Shown piece by piece: positions 1 through 8,051 of a stretch of DNA of 64,000 nucleotides (within the stretch, counting starts at the first letter, position 1; the number at the start of each line of letters is the position of its first letter). The notes beneath the pieces were generated by a model, which saw nothing but the letters and a program-made list of their open reading frames with translations, was not told where the DNA came from and did not search any database. Source of the stretch: Paraburkholderia bonniea (GTDB lineage: Bacteria > Pseudomonadota > Gammaproteobacteria > Burkholderiales > Burkholderiaceae). Location: the NCBI RefSeq assembly GCF_009455625.1, contig NZ_QPEQ01000001.1, positions 2,914,001 to 2,978,000 on the forward strand, written 5' to 3'. A program made the position numbers and the translations under genes.

Positions 1-1251
1 GTCGCCCGCAGGGTCCCGCAGATCTGGCGGTCAGGTCCCGTTCCCGGCGTCTACATCGCGACCTCCCAGAAGGCGATCGACGCCCTGCTGGACGTGTACG
101 AGGACGCCACCGACGGCGCGCTGCTTTACGCCGAACGCGCCGGCAATGGTTGTCCCAGCGCCATCGACCTGGGCGAATACGGCCTCTGGTCGTCCGGCCT
201 TGATCGTGTGCCCAGCGGCACGTTGCTGGTAGTCGGCCCTCTCGAACTCGACCAACAATCCTGGGACGGAACCGCGAGCCGTCTTGAAACGGCTTGCCGG
301 TACGCACTGGACTCGGGGCACCGTGTCGCGGTGCTGCTCGACACGCCGACACCCGAAATGCTCCACGAGGACGTCCGGCTCATGATCGCATCCAGGGATG
401 GCCATGTGGACGAAGAAACGGCGCTGATCGGCGTCGTCACCGACGAGGGCGAGTTGCAAGCGCGCACGCCGTTTTCGGGGGCGTGGCCGACGATTGAACC
501 GGTCACGGTGACAGGAACCGCCGACGCTTTGCCGACGCCGCTCATGGGACCTTTGCGTGATGCGCTGGCTGAACGTACAAACGGCTTACTGCTGTTCGGG
601 TCCGCCGTCATCGCCGAACATTCCGCAATGGACCTTGTGGCGGCCTCGTTGGCGCTGACCGAGCACGCCGGCCCGGCCGCCCGCATCATGGCGCGCCACC
701 GCTCGACGCCATCAAAGGACTGGGACGTGCCGGAAGCGATCCGGCAACTGCCCTTCTTGCCGTCGATCGAGAGCGCCTACGCCCAAGGCTATCGCCGCCT
801 GATCTACCACCCCAGCTACACCGAGCCCGAGCTGTTGTTGAAGTACAGCGAGGACGCGCTGCTGATTTGCGGCACGTATGGCGCCGACGTTATGAACGTG
901 TTCATGAGTACGATGCGCGCGGGTGGCGGAACGGACATGGAGGCGGACCTGCTGGCGCGGATCCTGGCCATTGCGGCCACCTTGCCCGTCCCTTCCAACG
1001 ACGGGATCAAGCTAGTAGCCGATCTCTACGTGGCGACGGGCGCACCGATCGACAGCGTGGTGACGTTCGAGGAGATCGAACAGTTCCTGAACGACAACCT
1101 CGTGGCACGTTGGAAAGACGGGCTCGCCCGTCTCCAGGATGCGGGCGTCGTCGTGCCCGCCGAGGTGAAGAAGGCTTTCCCGCGGAGCCAAGAAATCAAG
1201 GCATTCGTTGACGAGTACATCAAGCAAAGGAAGGCTCGCGCAACCGCGTAA
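1..1251 (+). CDS. Unrecognised protein, 5' end outside the window
   Basis: The frame is open from base 1 to the TAA at 1249-1251, so the gene starts left of the window; at least 416 residues are visible. A GTG at 94 is an internal possibility, but coding continues upstream without a stop. I recognise no family. The visible part looks soluble: no signal peptide or membrane segment, mixed alpha/beta character, and a charged helical C-terminus (about the last 70 residues) rich in Glu and Lys. It is followed after 73 bp by the HEPN-motif gene on the same strand, with a G+C-rich hairpin between them. Both lie inside the putative integrated element, so cargo such as defence or another accessory function is possible but unproven. 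Coding status is supported by length and codon bias; function is unknown. Confidence 0.7.
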   Translation, partial: VARRVPQIWRSGPVPGVYIATSQKAIDALLDVYEDATDGALLYAERAGNGCPSAIDLGEYGLWSSGLDRVPSGTLLVVGPLELDQQSWDGTASRLETACRYALDSGHRVAVLLDTPTPEMLHEDVRLMIASRDGHVDEETALIGVVTDEGELQARTPFSGAWPTIEPVTVTGTADALPTPLMGPLRDALAERTNGLLLFGSAVIAEHSAMDLVAASLALTEHAGPAARIMARHRSTPSKDWDVPEAIRQLPFLPSIESAYAQGYRRLIYHPSYTEPELLLKYSEDALLICGTYGADVMNVFMSTMRAGGGTDMEADLLARILAIAATLPVPSNDGIKLVADLYVATGAPIDSVVTFEEIEQFLNDNLVARWKDGLARLQDAGVVVPAEVKKAFPRSQEIKAFVDEYIKQRKARATA

Positions 1252-1262
1252 GCGGACACGAC

Positions 1263-1289
1263 GCCCGGTGCCATGCAAAGGCACCGGGC
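1263..1289 (+). terminator. Perfect 10-bp inverted repeat between two cargo genes
   Basis: GCCCGGTGCC (1263-1272) and GGCACCGGGC (1280-1289) pair perfectly around a 7-nt loop, 11 bp after the upstream stop codon. No T-run follows, so it may be a factor-dependent terminator, a processing site or an mRNA-stabilising hairpin that sets the ratio of the two genes. Confidence 0.5.
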
Positions 1290-1324
1290 ACAATGGTTCG
1301 AACGCACCCGATCGGGGGAACGCC

Positions 1325-1999
1325 ATGGACGTGGCCTGGTTTCTGAACCGCCGCCTGGATTTCATCCGGCAGCTTTACGCCCAGTCGTCGGCGCCCTTCG
1401 TTGATCGCCGGACCAAGATCGAGAACGGCGAGGAGCCGTTCGTGCCGCCGTACTCGGAGGACGGTGAGCCGCCCTTCCTGCTCGAATGGCAGGAGGCCAG
1501 CGATTCGATCGACGTCCTGGGCCATGCCTGCATGTGCATGCTCTCGTCGGCGTTGCAGGCGTACCTACACACCCGTCACAAGCTGCACTGCCGGGACCTG
1601 ACGGAGGACGAGCGCAAACGCGTATTCCGTCGAGGTTGGGTCCGGGGCTACAACCGGATCTTCGCCCTAGCGTTCGGGATCTCGTTCCGGGATGGGCCGG
1701 TTCCCATAGTGGTGCTGGAAGACATTGTGCTGACGCGCAACAGCATCCAGCACGACGTCGAGATCACGTCAATCAAAGCGAAGCACGCCGACCGGAAGCC
1801 GGGCGTCGCGCGGTCGGTATTTCTCGACGCTCGCGAGGTGGACTTGCTCGATCGCCTAGACCCCGACGCGAAGACCTGGCTGGCCCCGCCGTCGGTGCAC
1901 GTCCATCAGGCGGCGCTCGTGGCGTCAATGGACACCGTGGAGCGCTTCGTCGCGTGGCTCGACGCGGCCATCGAGGCCAAGATGTACGGTAGAACCTGA
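1325..1999 (+). CDS. Hypothetical protein with a HEPN-like R-x4-H motif
   Basis: The ATG at 1325 is preceded by a strong GGGGGAA ribosome site and gives 224 residues; the frame stays open further upstream but with no such site. I do not recognise the family by name. Residues 138-143 read RNSIQH, which fits the R-N-x3-H form of the HEPN motif, on a segment that looks like the start of a long helix (LEDIVLTRNS). HEPN domains are all-alpha and often act as metal-independent RNases in toxin-antitoxin and phage-defence systems, or as non-catalytic partners. An N-terminal helical region and a C-terminal helical stretch ending EAKMYGRT are compatible with that fold. It sits between the unrecognised partner gene and the integrase, the usual position for element cargo. 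The motif is short, so the assignment is tentative. Confidence 0.6.
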   Translation: MDVAWFLNRRLDFIRQLYAQSSAPFVDRRTKIENGEEPFVPPYSEDGEPPFLLEWQEASDSIDVLGHACMCMLSSALQAYLHTRHKLHCRDLTEDERKRVFRRGWVRGYNRIFALAFGISFRDGPVPIVVLEDIVLTRNSIQHDVEITSIKAKHADRKPGVARSVFLDAREVDLLDRLDPDAKTWLAPPSVHVHQAALVASMDTVERFVAWLDAAIEAKMYGRT

Positions 2000-2035
2000 C
2001 GGCCGCCGCATGTATTCGCAGACCCAGATACGTTA

Positions 2036-3133
2036 CTAGTCCAGTTTCTTTGCCAAATCCTCGGCGCGTGGGTGGTAGTAGCGCTTCAGCATCCGCAGAT
2101 CGCGATGCCCCGTCACGGCCGACAGCTCCAGCACATTGGAAAGCTTGTCAGCTAACCGCGACGCCGCCTCATGGCGCGTATCGTGGAAATGCAAGTCGCA
2201 GAGAAACCCTGGAAGAGGCTTCTTTTGAGCTTCCTCGCAATCAGCGGCATATTGCTGCTGGGCTCTCTCGATCGCCCGCGTAAACCCCTTCCGGAGCGCC
2301 ATCGCGGTCGTTGCAAAGACGGGCCCGACGGCATGTTCGTCAATTTTGTCGGCGATATACGACGGTAGCGCCTTCAAGATGTGGGTAGCCCGTGTCGAAA
2401 GCGGCACCGTACGCGCGTCCCCATTTTTCGTATCAGGCAGGTAAGCGGTGCGTCGCTCGAGGTCGACGTTCTCCCATTGCAGAGATAGCAGCTCGCCGCG
2501 TCGCATTGCCGTTTCGAGGGCAAGCTCAACGAGCGGCAGCAGCCATGGGTTCCGCGCGCCTTTGCTGAAGGTTCCATCCTCCCGTCGCTCACCGCCCGTC
2601 AGCGCGGCCATCAAATAGCGCTCTTCGTCAGACGACAGCCGCCGATCCCGCGAGCGCGCCTTTTCTGGCCGCTTGATATATGGAACAGGGTTCTCGACAT
2701 GGATACCCCACTCGCGCCGCGCGTGATTCAGCACCGTGGAAAGCACGTCGATTTCCCGGTTGACCGTTGCACCAGTCACTTCCTTGAGTCGGCGATCGCG
2801 CCACTTCGCCAACGCGGCGCTCGTGACGGCGGACATCTTCAGGTCCACGAGCGCCTTGTCGCGCAGCAGCACGTCGATCTTGACGGACTCGATCGCCGCC
2901 GACTTCTTTTGGGGGGTAACATCCTTCTGGTACCGCCGGAGCACTTCCGCCAGTGTGTTTTTCTCCGCCTCACGCCGGTCAACGAACCCGGAGGTTTCGA
3001 GCTCTCGCTCGACGGTCCGCACCCATTTCTCCGCGTCTTCCTTGTACATGAAGGTGCGCGATTGCTGCGGAAACCCCTTCCGCCGCACCTTTGCCTGCCA
3101 TTGCAGATCGCCTCGCTTCGTAATCGTGCCCAT
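2036..3133 (-). CDS. Tyrosine-recombinase integrase
   Basis: Site-specific recombinase of the phage-integrase family, 365 residues from the ATG at 3133; a TTG five codons upstream is possible, but homologues usually begin MGTI-x-KR. An N-terminal arm-binding domain (residues 1-55) and a core-binding SAM-like domain (about 60-150) precede the catalytic domain. The catalytic set is visible: R211 in AMRRGEL, K236 in DTKNGD, H317-x2-R320 in HDTRH, H343 in TGHRD and Y352/Y353 in KRYYH. The enzyme therefore looks intact. It is transcribed away from a tRNA-Pro 3' fragment only about 75 bp from its start, the classic layout of an integrase next to its attachment site. It should catalyse integration and excision of the element carrying the two genes to its left. 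Confidence 0.95.
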   Translation of the reverse strand: MGTITKRGDLQWQAKVRRKGFPQQSRTFMYKEDAEKWVRTVERELETSGFVDRREAEKNTLAEVLRRYQKDVTPQKKSAAIESVKIDVLLRDKALVDLKMSAVTSAALAKWRDRRLKEVTGATVNREIDVLSTVLNHARREWGIHVENPVPYIKRPEKARSRDRRLSSDEERYLMAALTGGERREDGTFSKGARNPWLLPLVELALETAMRRGELLSLQWENVDLERRTAYLPDTKNGDARTVPLSTRATHILKALPSYIADKIDEHAVGPVFATTAMALRKGFTRAIERAQQQYAADCEEAQKKPLPGFLCDLHFHDTRHEAASRLADKLSNVLELSAVTGHRDLRMLKRYYHPRAEDLAKKLD

Positions 3134-3208
3134 CCACCGTTGTCCCAAATTTGTCCCAACAAATACTACGATGGCGATTACAACCCCGTCAAACCGTCTT
3201 TTGACTTA

Positions 3209-3257
3209 CGCGTTCGGGACGTAGAGGCCGGAGGTTCGAATCCTCTCACCCCGACCA
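3209..3257 (+). other. Attachment site: 3' fragment of tRNA-Pro(CGG)
   Basis: The sequence carries the anticodon loop TTCGGGA (anticodon CGG at 3215-3217), a T arm with TTCGAAT, the acceptor strand CACCCCG and a genomic ACCA end. The 5' half (D arm and the expected CGGGGTG acceptor strand) is absent upstream, so this is not a functional tRNA gene. Such 3' fragments are left at the distal end when an element integrates into a tRNA gene; the full tRNA-Pro should lie beyond the left edge of the window. Confidence 0.85.
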
Positions 3258-3271
3258 GAATTATCCATTAC

Positions 3272-3300
3272 AAAACAGCGGACTAAATGTCCGCTGTTTT
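3272..3300 (+). terminator. Intrinsic terminator of the original tRNA-Pro gene
   Basis: AAAACAGCGGAC (3272-3283) pairs with GTCCGCTGTTTT (3289-3300) around TAAAT and runs into further T residues. It follows the tRNA 3' fragment by 14 bp, which indicates that the DNA to the right is the chromosomal side of the junction. Confidence 0.85.
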
Positions 3301-3344
3301 TGTTTGTGCGTTCGGTAGTCGCAATTCGGTGGCAATCGGCGTCA

Positions 3345-3965
3345 GCCGCATTCAAGAAAGCACTAATCGAGCGAATGCTGGGCGCGGAGCTCGGGCACCA
3401 CCTGTGGGGGTATCCGTTGGGCGCAACACGTCCCGACGTGGCGACTAACCACCGCAACGGCAAGAGCGGCAAGACGGTCCGCTTCGCCTGGATATTCCCC
3501 GTGACCACGATGGCAGCTTTGCTGCCGCTGAGGATACCGAAGCACGAACGGCGCTTTACGGGCTTCGATGACAAGATCATTGCGATGTCCGCGCGCAACA
3601 TGACAGTGCGCGAAATCCAGCGCTTTCTGACCGGGCAGTACGGCACCGAGGCTCATTAGTTCGGTCATGGACGCCGTGATGAACGAAGCGATCTATCTGG
3701 CGCTGAGCGTGCGGCCCGACGGCACGCGCGAGATCCTGGGGTTATGGATCGAAAACACGGAAGGCCCGAAGTTCTGGATGAAGGTGTTTAGCGACCTGAG
3801 GACGCGTGGCGTGCAGGACATCCTGATTGCGGTTACCGATGGCCTGAAGGGCATGTCTGAAGCGCTGGGCATGGCGTTTCCCGCCACGACACGGCAAACG
3901 TGCATCGTGCACCTGATCCGCAACTCGCTGGACTACGCGAGCTGGAAAGACCGGCAGGAACTGGC
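3345..3965 (+). pseudogene. Decayed IS256-family transposase
   Basis: Two pieces of one mutator-type (IS256 family) transposase can be read. The first, to 3659, has the family stretches ALIERMLGAELGHHL, NHRNGKSGKTV and IPKHERRFTGFDDKIIAM. The second, from about 3667, has EAIYLAL, ILGLWIENTEGPKFWMKVF and TCIVHLIRNSLDYASWKDR. In the first piece the stretch reading LDIPRDHDGSFAA is in another frame, so two frameshifts flank it. Between the pieces about 35 codons are missing, including the segment with the first catalytic Asp (family VVFFDA region). Homology stops at about 3965, well before the usual 400-residue end, and no terminal inverted repeats are seen. The element cannot be active. Confidence 0.9.
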
Positions 3966-4307
3966 TTTGATTCACCCCCTGAATTGGCCGACATGCTTAA
4001 GGAGGCGCACGCAATCGAGCATCTGCCTGGATGCCGTGTATTTGATATCCGCTGGTCTGACTACATTGCGTACTCTGTTGTCAACGAAAGCTACGCGTCA
4101 GGAGAACCCGAGACCTCCGACGGTTCAGGAGATCTCTTCAAGGAATACATTCGCTCGGAATATCTCGGCTACCTGCGCAAGGCGTCATGGGCCTGCGATG
4201 ACCATCCCGGACCTTATAAGCATTGGGCCGCGTATTGTCTGGATCGCGTCATTGATATTGCCTCGCCGTCCGAGCCGGAAATTACCGTCGAGATCGCAGC
4301 GACCTAA
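3966..4307 (+). pseudogene. 5'-truncated remnant of an unknown gene, abutting the IS remnant
   Basis: From 3966 the frame reads FDSPPELADMLKEAHAIEH and continues for 113 residues to the TAA at 4305-4307. It is rich in Trp, Tyr and Cys and looks like real protein, but upstream in the same frame there is only out-of-frame transposase sequence. The natural start was therefore lost when the insertion sequence or a deletion joined here. I cannot name the family; the small acidic character would suit an immunity-type or domain-of-unknown-function protein, but that is a guess. A short product from a fortuitous start is possible. Confidence 0.55.
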
Positions 4308-4677
4308 AAAGTAAGAGGAAATCTCCCCGGCAAAGCGGCGACACGCGTCGGCGTTCGTCGGGAGATGAAAAAGATCGACACGCAAATGCAAACTACTAAA
4401 GCCACGCATCTCAAATGTGCTCGATCAGAAACACCTCCAGAAATTCCTTTCGCCTCTCTAGCCAACTGGGCAGCACTTCGCACTGGAAGATTTCTGCTGT
4501 GCGCCTTGCTTTACCGCAAGCCCCTCGCTGCCCTGTTCGCCACATGGCGTGAATTCACCGAACTCACGCCACATCCGCCGCTTGTTTTCTAACCCGTAGT
4601 CTTATCTGCCACCGGTCCATCACGCCAGCTTGTGCGGCCCTCCACCAGTCTGACGATGCCCGGCAGACGCATCCGGC
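4308..4677. other. Gap without a recognisable gene
   Basis: About 370 bp between the truncated gene and the A+T-rich orphan. A 75-codon open frame at 4365-4592 has no ribosome site and no familiar sequence. I see no terminal repeats or RNA gene. It probably consists of debris from the same rearrangements. Confidence 0.5.
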
Positions 4678-6477
4678 CTACTTCGACACTAGCCCGGACG
4701 AAGGCAGGAGCGGTTGAGGTGTTTTCCCCGAGATCGGACCCAAGGCCAAAAAATCGCCGTCGTTGTTATAGATCTTCATTTCGCTTTTAGTCCATTTAGC
4801 ATTGGATAGCTCAGTTCCATCGCTAATACGAGCGAGCGGTTTTTTTATCTGGACACACCAATCATGGATATTTTTAGGCAAAGTGGCGGCCCATGCCTCC
4901 ACTTCTTTCTGCGTTGCGCCCTTATGCTGCTCCAGAGTATAAGGGGCGCTCCCAGTGCTCTCTGGAACCACAACGACTAACGTGTCCAAAACAGTTTCAT
5001 ATAAAAAGCTCAGAAGCTTGATGAGAAGCGCGCCATTTTCACCGTGAATATCGAGGCGTAGATTTTCTGATTTTTTAACTTTAAGCTCCGCTTTTAATTT
5101 TTCCAATATTTTTCGTATTTCGATAACTCTACCATCCAGATCCAGCCAAAAATAAACCGACTCAAGCTGCATGACAAAAGAATAGATCAAACCATTACCT
5201 GGGTTAACGCCTTCAATCGAACCTCCGGTATTAAAAATAGTTTTATATCCTTTTTCCCTAAGTGCCGAAATCGCACAATCTGCAGCGCTAACTGTAACCC
5301 GGGATAATATAAACTCTATATCGGAAAACCCGGTTGCCTTTTCCCCGGATGATTTTTCTTTTTCCATGAATAATTTTTCTTCGCGCATTTGTTCTTTTTG
5401 TCGCTTAATAACCTGCTCTGCCCGTTCCTCGAGATTACCTGGCTGCAATTTTGCAGAGGCATCTAGTTCAAGGCAATTTAATTCAGCTTTCAGGGGTGAA
5501 TTTTTTTCAAACTGATCGATTTTTTCATACAACACATCTATCCGTATATCTGCTTCGCCGCCTTCATTACGCCAGAGAATCTCTGGCAAATGCTTCTCAA
5601 GCACCTTGAGCATAGATTCTGGAAAATCAAAATCTGATGAAACAAGACCTGATGAAATAATTATATCTTTTGCCAGCCTAAAATTTTTATCATTAAACGT
5701 ATACGTATACTCCGTATTTTTCATCGTTTCAGATACAGTCTCAGGCACATTCAGGACGTTGACTTTTATTTCAGATGACGTCCGCCCCTCGTCCTTCCGC
5801 AAGCTCTCTACCCGGCTGAATAATTTCTCAAACGATATATCAGGGAAGCCCCCATCAAAAATCAAAATATCATCCAGACCTAAGCTTAACGCCTTTAAAA
5901 TCGTCTCTGAAATTTCAATACCATTAATTTCAAGCAAACCCATTATCGCAGCCAATTTACCCTCAAAGACTTGCTGTTTTTCAGCAACGCTTAATGCTTT
6001 TTCGTTTTTTATAGAAGGCGGCACAACCTCCTCATACCGACTAGCAAATTCATCTAAATTCTCGAGAGATAATGCAACACAATCATTTTCAACAATAAAT
6101 ATATCAGGCGAATGTTCGTCTATCGCTTTTTGCTGGGAAGGATAAATTTTTCCCTGCCTGGTTTTGAGTTCATCAATTCTGCGCTGCTTCTGTCTTTCAA
6201 ACTCCGCATCACTTAGCGAACCAGATTCATTCGATACAGGCAATAAATCCTGAAAATATTTTTGAGATTTTATATCCCCGCCAATGCACACCGCACTCAC
6301 ATCACTTCCCCCATCAACAGCAACAAAAGATCCACCCTGAATCACCTCCTTTACCAAACGATTATCGCCAGGCGAACCTAAAGAGATGCTACCAAATTCA
6401 GAATTTAGATTTTTATCATCATTTTTGCCGGGAATTACGGGAGATTTCGCGGTGACTTTATTGTTTATATTCGACAT
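4678..6477 (-). CDS. A+T-rich orphan protein of about 600 residues
   Basis: One long open frame in DNA visibly poorer in G+C than everything around it (by eye near 40%). The first ATG is at 6477 (MSNINNKVTAK..., 599 residues); a TTG at 6555 would add 26 residues, and neither has a clear ribosome site. I recognise no domain. The N-terminal 60 residues are rich in Ser, Asn and Gly and look disordered. The middle is helical and charged, with a probable coiled coil around the stretch EERAEQVIKRQKEQMREEK, and the C-terminal third has alternating hydrophobic strands and helices. No signal peptide or membrane helix is evident. A disordered polar N-terminus on a large soluble orphan in transferred DNA suits a secreted effector or a polymorphic toxin, but nothing here proves secretion. 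No obvious immunity gene adjoins it. Confidence 0.75.
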   Translation of the reverse strand: MSNINNKVTAKSPVIPGKNDDKNLNSEFGSISLGSPGDNRLVKEVIQGGSFVAVDGGSDVSAVCIGGDIKSQKYFQDLLPVSNESGSLSDAEFERQKQRRIDELKTRQGKIYPSQQKAIDEHSPDIFIVENDCVALSLENLDEFASRYEEVVPPSIKNEKALSVAEKQQVFEGKLAAIMGLLEINGIEISETILKALSLGLDDILIFDGGFPDISFEKLFSRVESLRKDEGRTSSEIKVNVLNVPETVSETMKNTEYTYTFNDKNFRLAKDIIISSGLVSSDFDFPESMLKVLEKHLPEILWRNEGGEADIRIDVLYEKIDQFEKNSPLKAELNCLELDASAKLQPGNLEERAEQVIKRQKEQMREEKLFMEKEKSSGEKATGFSDIEFILSRVTVSAADCAISALREKGYKTIFNTGGSIEGVNPGNGLIYSFVMQLESVYFWLDLDGRVIEIRKILEKLKAELKVKKSENLRLDIHGENGALLIKLLSFLYETVLDTLVVVVPESTGSAPYTLEQHKGATQKEVEAWAATLPKNIHDWCVQIKKPLARISDGTELSNAKWTKSEMKIYNNDGDFLALGPISGKTPQPLLPSSGLVSK

Positions 6478-6746
6478 ATCGGGAAATAATTTTATTGAAA
6501 AATTAGTTAAAATTTTTAGCACGCGAGGCCGCACGGTAAAAATCGGGGCTATCAAAGGTTTGTAAAAATCAACTGCTTAGTAACAATCGGCAGCGAACGG
6601 TTCACCTCCGGCAGCATCCAGCACAGTGGCAACCGTTCTTCGCCATACAGCCAATACGATTAGTCTCAGGGTAGCGAGCAAAGATTAAAGCGATATTTCA
6701 GAATTTCTAAATAAAATGCGAATCCGCCCGCTATCCTCCTCCACCT

Positions 6747-7706
6747 CTAAACCCTAAAAACCACCCGCCCCGCCCCAGCCGTTTGCCATGCTGCTTCCAC
6801 GTCTGCCAGCGGCACTGCTTCGGCTTCAATCGACAACGCGCCCTCTGCGGCTGCTTTCAGTACGCCGCTAATCGCGTCCAGAAGCGCTTCGTTCGACAAA
6901 CTCCCCAGGCCGCTGCCTAGCAACTCCAGCCCAGAACTGCGCAACGCGGACCCGGGTAGCGCAATCGTATTGCCGCTCAGCGAGCCAATCTGGACCATGC
7001 GAATACGCGGTTCGGCTGTACCGCTGCCGTGTGCCGAAACGGCGTGAATCAGGCTTTCCGCTGATGGCCCCCAGAGGTAATCCAGGATCACGTTCACCTG
7101 ATGCTCGCGGAGTATCGAACGAAATGTTTCGGTGAGCTGTTCAATGGGTGCATCGAGTGGAATCAGCACATCAGCGCCTAGCGCCTTGAGTCCTTCGATG
7201 CTGCCAGCGTTGCGTCCGGTGACGAGCACCTTGCCTGCGCCAAGGTAGCGCGCGATCTGGATCGCTAGTCGTCCGGAGACGCCCGTCGCGCCATTAATCA
7301 GCACGTTTTCGCCCGGCTGGAACTTCGCCCGTCCCATCAGCGCGCCCCACGATGACATGCCCGGATTGCCTAACGCGGCAGCGCTGACGTCATCCACGCC
7401 ATCGGGGACGGCAATGCAATGGCACCGCTCAACCACTGTGGTTTGAGCCATAGAGCCAAACGGGGCACGCGGAAACGCAAAGTACACCCGCTTGCCGTCG
7501 GGCAATTGCCCAACGCCGTCTACGCCGGGAACCAGCGGCAAAATCTTGCCGCTGCTGTAATGCTTGCCGCTCGCCTGGGAGCGCACGAGTTGGCTCAGTG
7601 CCGCCGTGCGGACGTGGACTAGCGTTTCGTGAGCTTGGGCGCTGGGATCGGTGAAATCTCCGTAGCGCGGTGGGGCAGCATAATCGTGAACAATTGCGGC
7701 TTTCAT
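6747..7706 (-). CDS. Zinc-independent medium-chain reductase (quinone oxidoreductase-like)
   Basis: The 319-residue protein belongs to the MDR superfamily of NAD(P)H-dependent oxidoreductases. The N-terminal GroES-like domain holds PLVPGVDGVG at about 58-66, and the Rossmann domain has the nucleotide-binding GATGVSG at 139-145, the form seen in quinone reductases rather than zinc alcohol dehydrogenases. The Cys and His residues that bind zinc in alcohol dehydrogenases are absent. The substrate is probably a quinone or enone. It stands alone on the minus strand, divergent from the zinc dehydrogenase to its right. Start ATG at 7706 is followed by the usual MKAAIV opening of the family, which makes the start secure. 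Confidence 0.88.
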   Translation of the reverse strand: MKAAIVHDYAAPPRYGDFTDPSAQAHETLVHVRTAALSQLVRSQASGKHYSSGKILPLVPGVDGVGQLPDGKRVYFAFPRAPFGSMAQTTVVERCHCIAVPDGVDDVSAAALGNPGMSSWGALMGRAKFQPGENVLINGATGVSGRLAIQIARYLGAGKVLVTGRNAGSIEGLKALGADVLIPLDAPIEQLTETFRSILREHQVNVILDYLWGPSAESLIHAVSAHGSGTAEPRIRMVQIGSLSGNTIALPGSALRSSGLELLGSGLGSLSNEALLDAISGVLKAAAEGALSIEAEAVPLADVEAAWQTAGAGRVVFRV

Positions 7707-8051
7707 GGGCTTTCCTCCATCAGTTGATTACGTACAGCGTGCAACGCTCCGCCTGGCTAAACCAGGCTAAGCCAGCGCTGAAATTACTACGTTTAGCTAA
7801 TCTAATGCGCAGCTTCGGTGCTGGACTGGGGCTCAATCTTACGCTGGCGGATTTCTGCTTTGTACCCGGTGTTTTAGTTTCCCGAAGTGTTGGCTCCGCG
7901 CTTCACTCTTGCGCCAAACCGTGCAGGCTGGACGTAAGGAATTTGCCCGACAATGCCCGTTTTATCTCGAAATCTCGCGCGAATCTGAATCACCACATGT
8001 CACCCGCCGGGTGGCGTGCCTGTCCCTGTTCCCTCATCTGCCGGAGTCGTC
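7707..8051. other. Divergent intergenic region
   Basis: The 345 bp separate two divergently transcribed oxidoreductases and must hold both promoters. Apart from a short near-repeat (CTGGCTAAACC / CAGGCTAAGCC around 7755-7775) I see no recognisable operator, RNA gene or small coding sequence. Confidence 0.5.

Noticed and set aside
1-1251. Assignment of the first gene to a secretion-type or twitching ATPase
   Set aside because: A faint similarity of the segment around DALLICGTYGADV was noted, but no Walker A or B motif is visible in the sequence available.
3209-3257. Functional tRNA gene
   Set aside because: The D arm and the 5' acceptor strand are missing, so it cannot fold as a tRNA.
6555-6700. 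hrpII/PIP-type box (TTCG-N16-TTCG) upstream of the A+T-rich orphan
   Set aside because: Searched on the gene's strand; single TTCG/CGAA words occur but no pair at the needed spacing, so no link to type III secretion regulation can be claimed.
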